From: Rebecca billardiae RCC1528
Taxonomy: Eukaryota > Haptophyta
Length of the DNA stretch: 64,000 nucleotides
Assembly: GCA_965240325.2 (NCBI GenBank)
Contig: OZ251234.1
Location: 2,108,001-2,172,000 of the forward strand
Direction: 5' to 3'
Under the pieces are notes generated by a model. That model made no database searches and had not been told where the DNA came from. It saw only the letters and a program-made list of their open reading frames with translations. Position 1 is the stretch's first letter, and every line of letters begins with the position of its first letter. Positions 32,201 to 43,087 of this stretch are shown here, one piece after another. The translations under genes and the position numbers were made by a program.

Positions 32201-35200
32201 CCGCTGGTCGCAGCCGTCGGCTGAGGCCGTGAGCTGCCGTAGGCTGATCTGACCCGACAAAAGTCGGCGCGCGAGCGCGCGCGCGCGCGGCGCGGCGCCG
32301 CCCCGCTGGCACGTGGGCTCGGTGTGCCTGGGCCGCGCCGAGTGCCCCGCACCCCGATCTCGCCCAGCTAGCTCGTCCTCGCCGCGCTCTGAGGCCCCCG
32401 TAGCAGTCGTAGCTGCTCGCCGCCGCCGCAGATCGTGAAGACCAGCTGCTGTCAGCTGCTCGCTCTGAGCCGGGACATGGGGCCGCGAGGAGGAGGCGCC
32501 GTGCAGCCGGGCGCGCGCGTGCGCGTCGAGCGGCCCCGGGGCGCACTGCTCACGCGTCGGCGTGCCCGCCCGGCGCGCGCATCATCGCTCAGTCGCGCCG
32601 CTCTGCTGAGCTAGCCGCCGCTGGTCGCAGCCGTCGGCTGAGGCCGTGAGCTGCCGTCAGCTGATCTGACCCGACAAAAGTCGGCGCGAGCGCGCGCGCG
32701 CGCGCGGCGCCGCGCCGCCCCACTGGCACGTGGGCTCGGTGTGCCTGGGCCACGCAGAGCACCCCGCACCCGGATCTCGCCCAGCTAGCTCGTCCTCGCC
32801 GCGCTCTGAGGCCCCCGTAGCAGTCGTAGCTGCTCGCCGCCGCCGCAGATCGTGAAGACCAGCTGCTGTCAGCTGCTCGCTCTGAGCCGGGACATGGGGC
32901 CGCGTGGAGGAGGCGCCGTGCGGCCGGGCGCGCGCGTGCGCGTCGAGCGGCCCCTGGGCGCACTGCTCACGCGTCGGCGCGCCCGCCCGGCGCGCGCATC
33001 ATCGCTCAGTCGCGCCGCTCTGCTGAGCTAGCCGCCGCTGGTCGCAGCCGTCGGCTGAGGCCGTGAGCTGCCGTAGGCTGATCTGACCCGACAAAAGTCG
33101 GCGCGCGAGCGCGCGCGCGCGCGGCGCGGCGCCGCCCCGCTGGCACGTGGGCTCGGTGTGCCTGGGCCGCGCCGAGTGCCCCGCACCCCGATCTCGCCCA
33201 GCTAGCTCGTCCTCGCCGCGCTCTGAGGCCCCCGTAGCAGTCGTAGCTGCTCGCCGCCGCCGCAGATCGTGAAGACCAGCTGCTGTCAGCTGCTCGCTCT
33301 GAGCCGGGACATGGGGCCGCGAGGAGGAGGCGCCGTGCGGCCGGGCGCGCGCGTGCGCGTCGAGCGGCCCCGGGGCGCACTGCTCACGCGTCGGCGTGCC
33401 CGCCCGGCGCGCGCATCATCGCTCAGTCGCGCCGCTCTGCTGAGCTAGCCGCCGCTGGTCGCAGCCGTCGGCTGAGGCCGTGAGCTGCCGTCAGCTGATC
33501 TGACCCGACAAAAGTCGGCGCGAGCGCGCGCGCGCGCGCGGCGCCGCGCCGCCCCGCTGGCACGTGGGCTCGGTGTGCCTGGGCCACGCCGAGTGCCCCG
33601 CACCCGGATCTCGCCCAGCTAGCTCGTCCTCGCCGCGCTCTGAGGCCCCCGTAGCAGTCGTAGCTGCTCGCCGCCGCCTCAGATCGTGAAGACCAGCTGC
33701 TGTCAGCTGCTCGCTCTGAGCCGGGACATGGGGCCGCGTGGAGGAGGCGCCGTGCGGCCGGGCGCGCGCGTGCGCGTCGAGCGGCCCCTGGGCGCACTGC
33801 TCACGCGTCGGCGCGCCCGCCCGGCGCGCGCATCATCGCTCAGTCGCGCCGCTCTGCTGAGCTAGCCGCCGCTGGTCGCAGCCGTCGGCTGAGGCCGTGA
33901 GCTGCCGTAGGCTGATCTGACCCGACAAAAGTCGGCGCGCGAGCACGCGCGCGCGCGGCGCGGCGCCGCCCCGCTGGCACGTGGGCTCGGTGTGCCTGGG
34001 CCGCGCCGAGTGCCCCGCACCCCGATCTCGCCCAGCTAGCTCGTCCTCGCCGCGCTCTGAGGCCCCCGTAGCAGTCGTAGCTGCTCGCCGCCGCCGCAGA
34101 TCGTGAAGACCAGCTGCTGTCAGCTGCTCGCTCTGAGCCGGGACATGGGGCCGCGAGGAGGAGGCGCCGTGCGGCCGGGCGCGCGCGTGCGCGTCGAGCG
34201 GCCCCGGGGCGCACTGCTCACGCGTCGGCGTGCCCGCCCGGCGCGCGCATCATCGCTCAGTCGCGCCGCTCTGCTGAGCTAGCCGCCGCTGGTCGCAGCC
34301 GTCGGCTGAGGCCGTGAGCTGCCGTCAGCTGATCTGACCCGACAAAAGTCGGCGCGAGCGCGCGCGCGCGCGCGGCGCCGCGCCGCCCCGCTGGCACGTG
34401 GGCTCGGTGTGCCTGGGCCACGCAGAGCACCCCGCACCCGGATCTCGCCCAGCTAGCTCGTCCTCGCCGCGCTCTGAGGCCCCCGTAGCAGTCGTAGCTG
34501 CTCGCCGCCGCCGCAGATCGTGAAGACCAGCTGCTGTCAGCTGCTCGCTCTGAGCCGGGACATGGGGCCGCGAGGAGGAGGCGCCGTGCGGCCGGGCGCG
34601 CGCGTGCGCGTCGAGCGGCCCCGGGGCGCACTGCTCACGCGTCGGCGTGCCCGCCCGGCGCGCGCATCATCGCTCAGTCGCGCCGCTCTGCTGAGCTAGC
34701 CGCCGCTGGTCGCAGCCGTCGGCTGAGGCCGTGAGCTGCCGTCAGCTGATCTGACCCGACAAAAGTCGGCGCGCGAGCGCGCGCGCGCGGCGCGCCGCGC
34801 CACCTCGCTGGCACGTGGGCTCGGTGCGCCTGGGCCGCGCCGAGCACCCCGCACCCGGATCTCGCCCAGCTAGCTCGTCCTCGCCGCGCTCTGAGGCCCC
34901 CGTAGCAGTCGTAGCTGCTCGCCGCCGCCGCAGATCGTGAAGACCAGCTGCTGTCAGCTGCTCGCTCTGAGCCGGGACATGGGGCCGCGTGGAGGAGACG
35001 CCGTGCGGCCGGGCGCGCGCGTGCGCGTCGAGCGGCACCCGGGCGCACTGCTCACGTGTCGGCGCGCCCGCCCGGCGCGCGCATCATCGCTCAGTCGCGC
35101 CGCTCTGCTGAGCTAGCCGCCGCTGGTCGCAGCCGTCGGCTGAGGCCGTGAGCTGCCGTAAGCTGATCTGACCCGACAAAAGTCGGCGCGCGAGCGCGCG

Positions 35201-36395
35201 CGCGCGGCGCGCCGCGCCACCTCGCTGGCACGTGGGCTCAGTGCGCCTGGGCCGCGCCGAGCGTCCCGCACCCCGATCGCGCCCAGCCCGCGCGTCCTCG
35301 CCGCGCTCTGAGGTCCCCGTAGCAGTCGTAGCTGCTCGCCGCCGCCGCAGATCGTGAAGACCAGTTGCTGTCAGCTGCTCGCTCTGAGCCGGGACATGGG
35401 GCCGCGAGGAGGAGGCGCCGTGCGGCCGGGCGCGCGCGTGCGCGTCGAGCGGCCCCGGGGCGCACTGCTCACGCGTCGGCGTGCCCGCCCGGCGCGCGCA
35501 TCATCGCTCAGTCGCGCCGCTCTGCTGAGCTAGCCGCCGCTGGTCGCAGCCGTCGGCTGAGGCCGTGAGCTGCCGTCAGCTGATCTGACCCGACAAAAGT
35601 CGGCGCGAGCGCGCGCGCGCGCGCGGCGCCGCGCCGCCCCGCTGGCACGTGGGCTCGGTGTGCCTGGGCCACGCAGAGCACCCCGCACCCGGATCTCGCC
35701 CAGCTAGCTCGTCCTCGCCGCGCTCTGAGGCCCCCGTAGCAGTCGTAGCTGCTCGCCGCCGCCGCAGATCGTGAAGACCAGCTGCTGTCAGCTGCTCGCT
35801 CTGAGCCGGGACATGGGGCCGCGAGGAGGAGGCGCCGTGCGGCCGGGCGCGCGCGTGCGCGTCGAGCGGCCCCTGGGCGCACTGCTCACGCGTCGGCGTG
35901 CCCGCCCGGCGCGCGCATCATCGCTCAGTCGCGCCGCTCTGCTGAGCTAGCCGCCGCTGGTCGCAGCCGTCGGCTGAGGCCGTGAGCTGCCGTAGGCTGA
36001 TCTGACCCGACAAAAGTCGGCGCGCGAGCGCGCGCGCGCGCGGCGCGGCGCCGCCCCGCTGGCACGTGGGCTCGGTGTGCCTGGGCCGCGCCGAGTGCCC
36101 CGCACCCCGATCTCGCCCAGCTAGCTCGTCCTCGCCGCGCGCTCTGAGGCCCCCGTAGCAGTCGTAGCTGCTCGCCGCCGCCGCAGATCGTGAAGACCAG
36201 TTGCTGTCAGCTGCTCGCTCTGAGCCGGGACATGGGGCCGCGTGGAGGAGGCGCCGTGCGGCCGGGCGCGCGCGCGCGCGTCGAGCGGCCCCGGGGCGCA
36301 CTGCTCACGCGTCGGCGTGCCCGCCCGGCGCGCACATCATCGCTCAGTCGCGCCGCTCTGCTGAGCTAGCCGCCGCTCGTCGCAGCCGTCGTGAG
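29290..36395. repeat. 417-bp satellite array, ~17 copies, with higher-order periodicity
   Basis: The unit junction GAGCTAGCCGCCGCTGGTCG recurs every 417 bp (29689, 30106, 30523 and so on; the last two units are 418-419). Units alternate between type A (CCGTAGGCTGATCT, GCGAGGAGGAG, GGCCCCGGGG) and type B (CCGTCAGCTGATCT, GCGTGGAGGAG). Type B units alternate again between CGCGCCGAGTGCC and CACGCAGAGCACC. This gives a four-unit higher-order repeat of about 1,668 bp over most of the array. Each unit carries a short palindrome (CCGACAAAAGTCGG) and a long CG-dinucleotide run. The 124-codon minus-strand frame in each unit is not supported as a gene. Confidence 0.95.
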
Positions 36396-36519
36396 ACGTG
36401 ACGTTACTCCGCGTTAGACGTAGAGTAAGCTATAGCCTATAGGCTGATATGATATGACTCGAGATCTACTATTAACTGAGCAGCTAATAAACTATACCAT
36501 CATTGTCCGACACTGCTCT

Positions 36520-37821
36520 TCAGCGCACGCGCTGCTCACCCTTGGTCTCGACGCAGTCCTGCAGCCGACGCCGATAGGATTTGAACAGCGCCTGGATGAA
36601 CTTCTTGTCGTTCCGTACCTCCTCGAACTTAGCCTTCACCACCTCCTCGAACTCCTTGAAGGTTGGCCGCTGCTTGCTCGGGTTGTCGGTGCACCACTTG
36701 TGCTTCCATGCGTTGAGAAGCTGCTCCACGCGCGCCCAGACATGCTCAATGAGCGACAAGTCGGCGCTGTTCGGCGGCCAGCTACGGCCCGGCTGACCCT
36801 CGGTCGACTTGGGGCCAAGGTGTCCCTCGGGGCCAAACCGCTCGTCGAGCCATTGGCGCACAGCCAGCGCCGTGTGGGGTGAGGCACTGTCCTGCTGGAA
36901 GATCATCTGGCTGATGAAGTTGCCGAAGAGCGCCTGGGCCTCCTTGTCCAGGAAAGGCAGCACGTCGTTCAGGTACTCCTTCCAGCACACGCCACGGCAC
37001 TGCTTGCCGCGACCATTCTCATGCGTGCGGCCGTGAGTGCCCGTGGCAAAATAGAGCGGCGTGATGCCGCGAGAGCAGGCGCCGGCGTAGCCATGGATCA
37101 CGCAGTCACCTGCCTGGACCTGGTTCAGCTTGCGCTTGGGCTCGTCACGCAGCGTCCACGACATCACCGTGCTCCGGTTCGTGACGTCGAACTTGAAGTA
37201 CTTCGAGTCGGTGAAGAACAGCCTGTCAACCATCGCCTTGACTCTCTGCAGCCACCGTGCGAACGCCACCCGCTTCTTCGCCTGCTGAGCCGTGATCTGC
37301 TTCCTCACCTTGAGCGGCTCCCAATCCATCTTCTTCCGCGCCGCGCGGCGTAGCGTCTCGTCGGAGACGTCGAGCGCGGACGCATCGAGCGATCCAGCAC
37401 CGACGGCGCGGCACGCAGCCTTCCGCACACTCTGACCAGCCGGCCCGGCGCTGAGCTCGGACGTAAGCGCCGCCTGCGCCTTGGCACTGAGGCGTGGGCG
37501 TGGACCGCGCTTCGGCTTCCCGTCAGCATCGATGTGCCAGCCCTCCGTGTGCCAGTCCATGAACCACTTCTTCATCGTCTTCTCGGTGACCTCGGCCGAC
37601 CGCGCCGCCCTCTGGAAAGCTGAGGCCAACGGAGAGCCTTCATTGAGGCACAGCACGCACGCGCCGATCGCATGGTGAAACCTCTCCGCAGGGCCCAGGG
37701 CCTTCGGGTTGTAATCCAGAGCAATACACTCCCGCGATACCCGCCTGTTCGGAGCGTAGCCGACGCGGTGGGCGCCTTTGCGCCCGCGCCGATCTTTGGG
37801 CGCGGTCGGCGCGCGGCCCAT
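36520..37821 (-). CDS. Tc1/mariner (IS630 superfamily) DDE transposase
   Basis: 433 residues, complete, one frame. N-terminal helix-turn-helix region (residues ~45-125; VTEKTMKKWFMDWHTEGWHI, then GPRPRLSAKAQAALTSEL). Catalytic acids: first D in FFTDSKYFKF, second D in IFQQDSASPHTA, and the terminal motif PPNSADLSLIEHVW supplying the E. There are about 47 residues between the second D and this E, more than the 34 of Tc1/mariner, because of a Gly-rich insertion. It should cut and paste the element at TA sites. All catalytic residues are present, so the element may be active or recently active. Confidence 0.93.
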   Translation of the reverse strand: MGRAPTAPKDRRGRKGAHRVGYAPNRRVSRECIALDYNPKALGPAERFHHAIGACVLCLNEGSPLASAFQRAARSAEVTEKTMKKWFMDWHTEGWHIDADGKPKRGPRPRLSAKAQAALTSELSAGPAGQSVRKAACRAVGAGSLDASALDVSDETLRRAARKKMDWEPLKVRKQITAQQAKKRVAFARWLQRVKAMVDRLFFTDSKYFKFDVTNRSTVMSWTLRDEPKRKLNQVQAGDCVIHGYAGACSRGITPLYFATGTHGRTHENGRGKQCRGVCWKEYLNDVLPFLDKEAQALFGNFISQMIFQQDSASPHTALAVRQWLDERFGPEGHLGPKSTEGQPGRSWPPNSADLSLIEHVWARVEQLLNAWKHKWCTDNPSKQRPTFKEFEEVVKAKFEEVRNDKKFIQALFKSYRRRLQDCVETKGEQRVR

Positions 37822-38299
37822 CAGCCGCCGCCGGCTGCTTGGCCACGACCGAAGATGAGTGCACGTTACGTCCCGAGCCGCCCAAAGTTGATCTTACAGC
37901 TGACGAAGCGGTGTGGCCTCTATTCGAACTCGTTCCGTCCATGGCGAGCGCCCCAGCGACGCAGCCGCCGCGTGCGCTGGGGCCGCACGCCCTCGCGGAT
38001 GTGCGCTGGGCACGAGCTCGGCGCCACGGGTTGAGCTCGTCGAGCTATGACAAGCGGCGTGGCGCAAGTCCAACCCAGTGGAGGCCCCAACTGCCGGCCC
38101 CGCCGCCGCGCGGGAGCGTCCGATTAACCTCAGCTGCTCTGCGCAAGATGTGGGCTCCTGTGCCCCACCAACTCGCCGGAGGCGGACGACGCGCTGGGAT
38201 CGCTGCACGGCGGGAATATCCCCGACCCATGTGGACCGACGCCGGCCTCGCTCGCCGTCGCCCTCGCCCTCGTTCCGACTTTTCTACTACCTGCTCACT
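37822..38299. other. Transposon right-end region, no supported gene
   Basis: A + frame (37839-38318) opens with TTG only and has no domain. The stretch ends at the CTGCTCACT terminus. Confidence 0.4.
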
Positions 38300-39093
38300 T
38301 AGTGACCCACAAATTTAGTTGCCGGCTGCAGCAGGCACGACTTTGTCTCAGCCCGCACGCCCGCTACGCGCCGACCCGGGCAGAGCCCATCCGCCCGCGC
38401 ATGCACCAGGCCCAGCCGCGTCAGTACATACCCACCCGGCCGCGGCACCCGCGCTCTGTGCGCCACGGTGTCGATGCGCCCGGCAGTCGGTGCGCATGCA
38501 CGAGCCAGCCGGCGGGCAGCTACGGGCTGGTTTTCGGCGTGGAGCGCGGTCGTGTGAGCTGCATTAATTCAGCTGACCCCCGGCTTTTGTGCATTCGGGA
38601 GTCGTGCTGCTACGGTGGGCGTGCCACGCGCCAACTCGACGCTGGCAAAATTAGGCGACGAAAGTGCACGCGCAGCCACACGCAGCCCATATTGATGCTC
38701 TCGGAGCAGGCTCGGGCATGCACTCGATCGGCTCTGGCTGACGGCAGCGCCAAGCTGGCGGCGCGGCGCGAGGGTGCATGCGTGGCGTGGGCGGAGCTAC
38801 GTCGCACACGCACCGCGCGGCGCGCGGCTCAGCGCACGGAGGCTGCCGACAGCCGGCGGCACGCAGGCAGGTCTGCTCGCCGCCAGTCGAGCTCGCCGGC
38901 CGCCGGGTACCAAACGTCAACCCAGGATGCACAGCCACGCCTATTTGCGAGGACTCGAGCAATCGGGTCCGGGCGCACCTCATGTGCACGGCAGTGGAGT
39001 GGGCCAAGTACGCCCCTGGTATGGTGGCGCGCCGCTGCTTTGCTGCGCTGATATGGCGAACAATGTCGGGAGGCTTAAACTTGTGAGGGACTA
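38300..39093 (+). mobile_element. 794-bp TA-flanked element X, right copy
   Basis: Same sequence and orientation as 28493-29286. Its left end touches the transposon terminus and its right end (GGGACTA) lies ~70 bp before the first glycosyltransferase-like gene. Apparent full identity of the two copies implies recent duplication or gene conversion. Confidence 0.75.
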
Positions 39094-39164
39094 TACACGC
39101 GGGCAGCGCGCCCGTCCGGGCCTTGACGCGCGCTGCCGCTCCGCCTACGGGGCACGCGGCGGGG

Positions 39165-40400
39165 ATGCTGAGGCGATGCCAGCGTTCGAGTCCCATCCTC
39201 CTGCGCGCGCTTGTGCTGCTCGTCGCGCCCCTCATCATGCACTGCGAGGTGTCGAAGAGTGCGCCGCCTTCCAAGCAGCACGCCTTCTTCTCGCCCACCG
39301 CGCTGGTTGTCGCGCAAGGTGGGCATGCTGCCGAGCAGGAGCGATTCAACGCCATCCTGAGCGGCTCCACGGCGCATCGCCTGGTCGTGGTGAACGCGTT
39401 CGGGCGTGTGTCCACCGCGCGCATCATCGCGCACAATCTCGCCGCCCACTTCGCCGATGGGTCCGAGTGGGAGCGAGTCGCCTTTGCGTACGCGCACGGC
39501 GAGGTGCTGCGCGACGCGCTCGACGCCGATCCGAAGTTCAAGGCCTCGGGTGGGGGCTGCACTGTGTTCGAAGTGCGCGGGCGGTACTGGGGCGAGTTCC
39601 TGAGCTATCTCCGCGCAGACGCTGTCTCTCGCTTTGAGCACGTCTTCCTGCTGCTCGACGACCTGCTGATGCCCAGCTCTGGCGCTCTGCGCGTGAGCGT
39701 GCCGCGCCTACTCCACTCGATGCGCGCTCTCGGCGTCAGCCTGATCTCGCCAGCGATCGAGGGCAGCCAGGTGCTCTACGTGGCGATGCGGGACCTGACG
39801 GCCAACCGCTGCATACGCCGCGTGCACACCATCGAGCTTTTTGCGACGCTCTTCGAGCAGCGTGCGTGGGCGTGTTTTATGTCCATGCTCGACAGCTCGC
39901 ATGTCGGCGGCTGCGGCTATGACGCGTGCTTTCCCAAGCACTGCCCGCTGTACCGCGCGGCCATCGACGACACGGCAGTGGCTTACCACCTCGAGCGGCG
40001 GTGGCCAAGCCACCATGCCGTCCTAAGCATGTCCAACTCAGAGCGCATGCTTCTCTTCACGCTCCAGCACAATAGCGCTGGCACTGGCGACAAAGGCCAA
40101 GGGCAAGGAGCTGTCGGCAGTCGCCTCACACGCAATGGTACGCGCAGCACTCACGGGTGGAAGAAGAAGCACCGGATCGGAAAGATGCGTATCAACCCGT
40201 GCTGGCGTGAGAAGACGACGCAGCAGCATCGTCTTGATGAGCATCAGGGCGGCGTTTTAGGCGCTGCGGAGCTGTGGCGCAAGCTGAACTGCACCCCGAC
40301 CAGGGATCTGCTGGCTGCGGACGCCATCCCCCAGGATGAAATGCGGCTAGCATGCCAACCCGCACCCGCCGGCCCGAACCCATCGCCGTACGCCTCGTGA
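39165..40400 (+). CDS. Type II membrane glycosyltransferase-like protein (DUF707-like), copy 1
   Basis: 411 residues from the ATG at 39165; only a TTG lies further upstream, at 39123. A hydrophobic segment at residues ~11-26 (ILLRALVLLVAPLIMH) predicts a signal anchor. The domain contains TAHRLVVVNAFGRV, FEHVFLLLDDLLMPSSG, ALGVSLISPAIEGS, RRVHTIELFATLFEQRAW, GGCGYDACFPKHCPLYRAAI and DDTAVAYHLERRW. The order (D-D-L motif, ISPAI, aromatic-rich segment, GYD...C, final D...H) resembles DUF707 putative glycosyltransferases; the acceptor is unknown. There are no introns. The duplicated unit shared with copy 2 runs from TGACGCGCGCTGCC (39124) to TGACACTA (~40406). Confidence 0.6.
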   Translation: MLRRCQRSSPILLRALVLLVAPLIMHCEVSKSAPPSKQHAFFSPTALVVAQGGHAAEQERFNAILSGSTAHRLVVVNAFGRVSTARIIAHNLAAHFADGSEWERVAFAYAHGEVLRDALDADPKFKASGGGCTVFEVRGRYWGEFLSYLRADAVSRFEHVFLLLDDLLMPSSGALRVSVPRLLHSMRALGVSLISPAIEGSQVLYVAMRDLTANRCIRRVHTIELFATLFEQRAWACFMSMLDSSHVGGCGYDACFPKHCPLYRAAIDDTAVAYHLERRWPSHHAVLSMSNSERMLLFTLQHNSAGTGDKGQGQGAVGSRLTRNGTRSTHGWKKKHRIGKMRINPCWREKTTQQHRLDEHQGGVLGAAELWRKLNCTPTRDLLAADAIPQDEMRLACQPAPAGPNPSPYAS

Positions 40401-40490
40401 CACTATACGGACTCGCCGCAGTGACGATCACGGTGACTCATCACGACTGGCGAGCCGCGCGCTGCTAGCGACCATCATGAGCTCTGCTTA

Positions 40491-41018
40491 CAGGCAATCG
40501 CGGGCAATAAGAAGTCAGAGATCTCGCGGCTAGCCTCGGTTTCTTAGCCGTTCGGTAGCCCGAGCGCCTACGGAGTCTCAGTTTCTTAGCTAGGTCCGCC
40601 CGCCGCGCAGGCGCGGGGGGCGCAGGGGGCGGCAGAGCCACCCGCTGAGTCTTTAGGCCCGGCCGGCGAGGCCGAAGAAATTTTTGGGCCTTTTTGGAGC
40701 AAATCTGGCATGATGTTGCATGGATGCTGCGGTGCACTGGCCAGGAGTCAGTCATCAGGAGAAGTCGGGACTTGGCCTGTACTCGTAGTCGGGCCGCGCG
40801 CCGCGTCGCCGACTGGCCGACTGCGCCTCGCCCTCGGCCAGGCCCCGCTCGGCGGACCGACTCGTAGTCGTCAGCCGGGACGACGTAGTCCCGGTTTCTT
40901 AGTGTGCCTATGCGTATAGCGAACCAGCCAATCGCTAGTCTCAGTTTCTAGGCCAGATCCGCAGATAGCAAGCCCCAGTTTCTTAACGTGACAGCTCCTT
41001 ATTGCCCGCGATTGCCTG
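40491..41018. mobile_element. 528-bp MITE with 24-bp terminal inverted repeats, TA flanks
   Basis: The left end starts CAGGCAATCGCGGGCAATAA and continues GAAG; the right end is its complement with one mismatch (40995-41018). Both are flanked by TA. The interior has several TCAGTTTCTTAGC-like repeats and no ORF, as expected of a non-autonomous TIR element. Confidence 0.85.
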
Positions 41019-43049
41019 TATCATAATCAGTCAGCAGTACATGCATTCAACGTCAAAACATGGATATATATTATATATATAAGCAGAATCTTCTGCTCCG
41101 TTTTTCGCCTATATATATAGCGTCAGTTTGACGAAATAAGGTCCTGGGAGTGCTGGGACGACCACGCTAACTAGTAACTGTAGCCTGGCGTCCAATTCCA
41201 AACGGCCCATTGGAGCACTTTCGGGGATTTTATATCGCGCCAAATGAACGCGCGGGCCCCTAGGCACGCGCTCACACCCGGAAACAGCACTGGATCGCTG
41301 AGACTCGATCGCTGAGCCGGGTGTGAACCCTGATGGCGTTGGGAGTGACGGCGGATGGAGCGGATGGGGCATGGGCACTCAGGCCCAAGAAGATGATGAT
41401 GTGACGCAAGGGTGATCGTCTGCAGCTGCTCTGGGTGCTCATCCGCACACCGGCGGTACGCATCACGCGGATGTGGCGGCGCGTGAGGCGGATATCCCAC
41501 TGCAACAGATAGGATCTGATCCTATATGGCATAGCAGGATGAGTTCACCAGAGCGCCAGCGCCTCAGTTCTGCGCATACGATCATCGGTGTTGCTATATC
41601 GTATGCGCCATGCGTGTGCAGCAGTCGATTTACGCGACGCTCGACCCGCACGCTCTTGGATTCGTGGGCTCGTGGTCCACAAGGACGGCCGCCACCATCG
41701 TGGAAGGTCCGTGGCCGCACGCACGATGGCGGTTGCCCTCTCTTCGCCCCGCCCAAGAGTCGCAAAGCGGCAACGGCCGCGACGGCTTCACGCGCTCCAT
41801 CCGTGGAGCCCAAAACATGCGGTAGACGACACGTGACGGTCACGGCACGACGAATTCGTCCCAGCCCTGATCGTCGAACCATCAATATGGGTTGGCGCTG
41901 CGCGTCAACTTGGGCTGGAAACCTGTTTCTGAAACGCATGATGGCTCGCAGCCAGTAGCCCGAGCTCGGAATTCTGACGCTGCCAACGGCGCCACAGGGG
42001 CGCAGCGGCAGGGCTGACGACGCGCGCGCGTGTGCACGTCTGACCACGGAGTGCGCGCTGCAATGACTGGCCCGTCCGCAGCACCACGCCCCGCGCTGTG
42101 AGTGAGAGTGTGGCCCGCGCCCAAGCGAGAACGCGGGCCGGGCGGCACTCCGCCGACCTCGCCGGCCGCCGACCAGCCCGCGGCCGCCTGCTGCAGCTCG
42201 TGGAACACGCAGTCGCGCGCTCGCGCGTGGAGGGCGGACCTGCGCGTATGCGCCCGCCGGGCTTGCCGCTTCATCCGCTGGCACCGCAGTGCAGGTCGAG
42301 CCGTCCGCCGCCCACCGAGCAGGCGCCACACCTTGCGCTCGTGCTCGAGCTGAGGCGGCGCGTGTCGCCGGAGCCGGCGGGTTCGCGCGCGTGCGCGTGG
42401 TGGGCAGCCTCGCGCGTGCGCCCGCCGCGCGCCCCGCGTCGCTCGCTTGGCGCCGCACGCGAGCCGCTCGTCGCGCGACCGAACGAGACGTCAAGGGCGA
42501 CCCTTGGAATGGCGTGGGCTCTCCGCCTGTGTCCTGCACGGGACGTCGTCGACGCGAGGCCGCGCGAGGTTGCTCCGATGCTCGTAGTCCAATGCAAGAT
42601 GATACCCGCGTGCCGCTATCAGCGCGCCCTTTCGCTCGTAAATTGTCTAGCGAGAATGTGACGGTTCGTGTGAATTTGAAGTGTGAACTCGCGACACGAC
42701 GAATAATGCGCCGATGCGATTCGCGCGCGAATGTGAGTACGCAAAGCGCCGAACGACGAGCGGTTTTGGACCGAACGACGAGCGGTTTTTGTCCTATCGA
42801 GCGCGTAAGCGGGTGAATTGCGCATATGTGACCCATAGGCGACTGGGCCGGTGGTGAGCCGGGCGTCAAAAAAAGGCCTGCGAGTGCGACGGGCTGGTGA
42901 GCAGTGCCTCCGGCAGCGTTTATAGCGTGAAGTCGTTTTAAATTCCCCTTTATAACGGGCTCCGGGTGATGCCTTTGTTCTCGTGGGTTTCCAGAATTTG
43001 TTCTCGTGGGTTTCCAGAATAATAATAGTATAAGTTCCAAAGTGAATTG
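41019..43049. other. Spacer between duplicated glycosyltransferase-like genes; no supported gene
   Basis: AT-rich at 41040-41130; then GC-rich with long but Arg/Ala-biased open frames that lack domains. A tandem repeat of TTTGTTCTCGTGGGTTTCCA (two copies) lies at ~42973-43021, and ACCGAACGACGAGCGGTTTT occurs twice near 42755-42790. Confidence 0.4.
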
Positions 43050-43087
43050 ATGACGCGCGCTGCCGCTCCGACGGGCACGCGGCGGGG

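Larger units (their letters stand above)
29287..38299. mobile_element. Tc1/mariner-like transposon carrying a satellite array
   Basis: The ends are AGTGAGCAG (29287) and its exact complement CTGCTCACT (ending 38299), each flanked by TA, the expected Tc1/mariner target duplication. Inside are a 17-copy 417-bp satellite (29290-36395) and a complete DDE transposase (36520-37821, minus). The inverted ends are short (9 bp plus TA), so the boundary call is tentative; the TA-flanked symmetry is the main support. Confidence 0.6.

Noticed and set aside
29290-36395. CRISPR array
   Set aside because: The units are contiguous 417-bp repeats with no unique spacers, in a eukaryotic setting.
29268-36401. 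Repeated 124-codon minus-strand ORFs in the satellite
   Set aside because: One per 417-bp unit, Arg/Ala-biased, no domain; they follow from a stop-poor CG-rich unit whose length is a multiple of three.
28493-39093. LTR retrotransposon with 794-bp LTRs
   Set aside because: The direct repeats lack TG...CA ends. No reverse transcriptase, integrase or primer-binding site lies between them, and the internal enzyme is a DDE transposase with TA-flanked ends.
41463-43040. 525-codon minus-strand ORF between the duplicated genes
   Set aside because: Arg/Ala/Pro-biased, no domain, and it runs across a simple tandem repeat; probably chance in CG-rich DNA.
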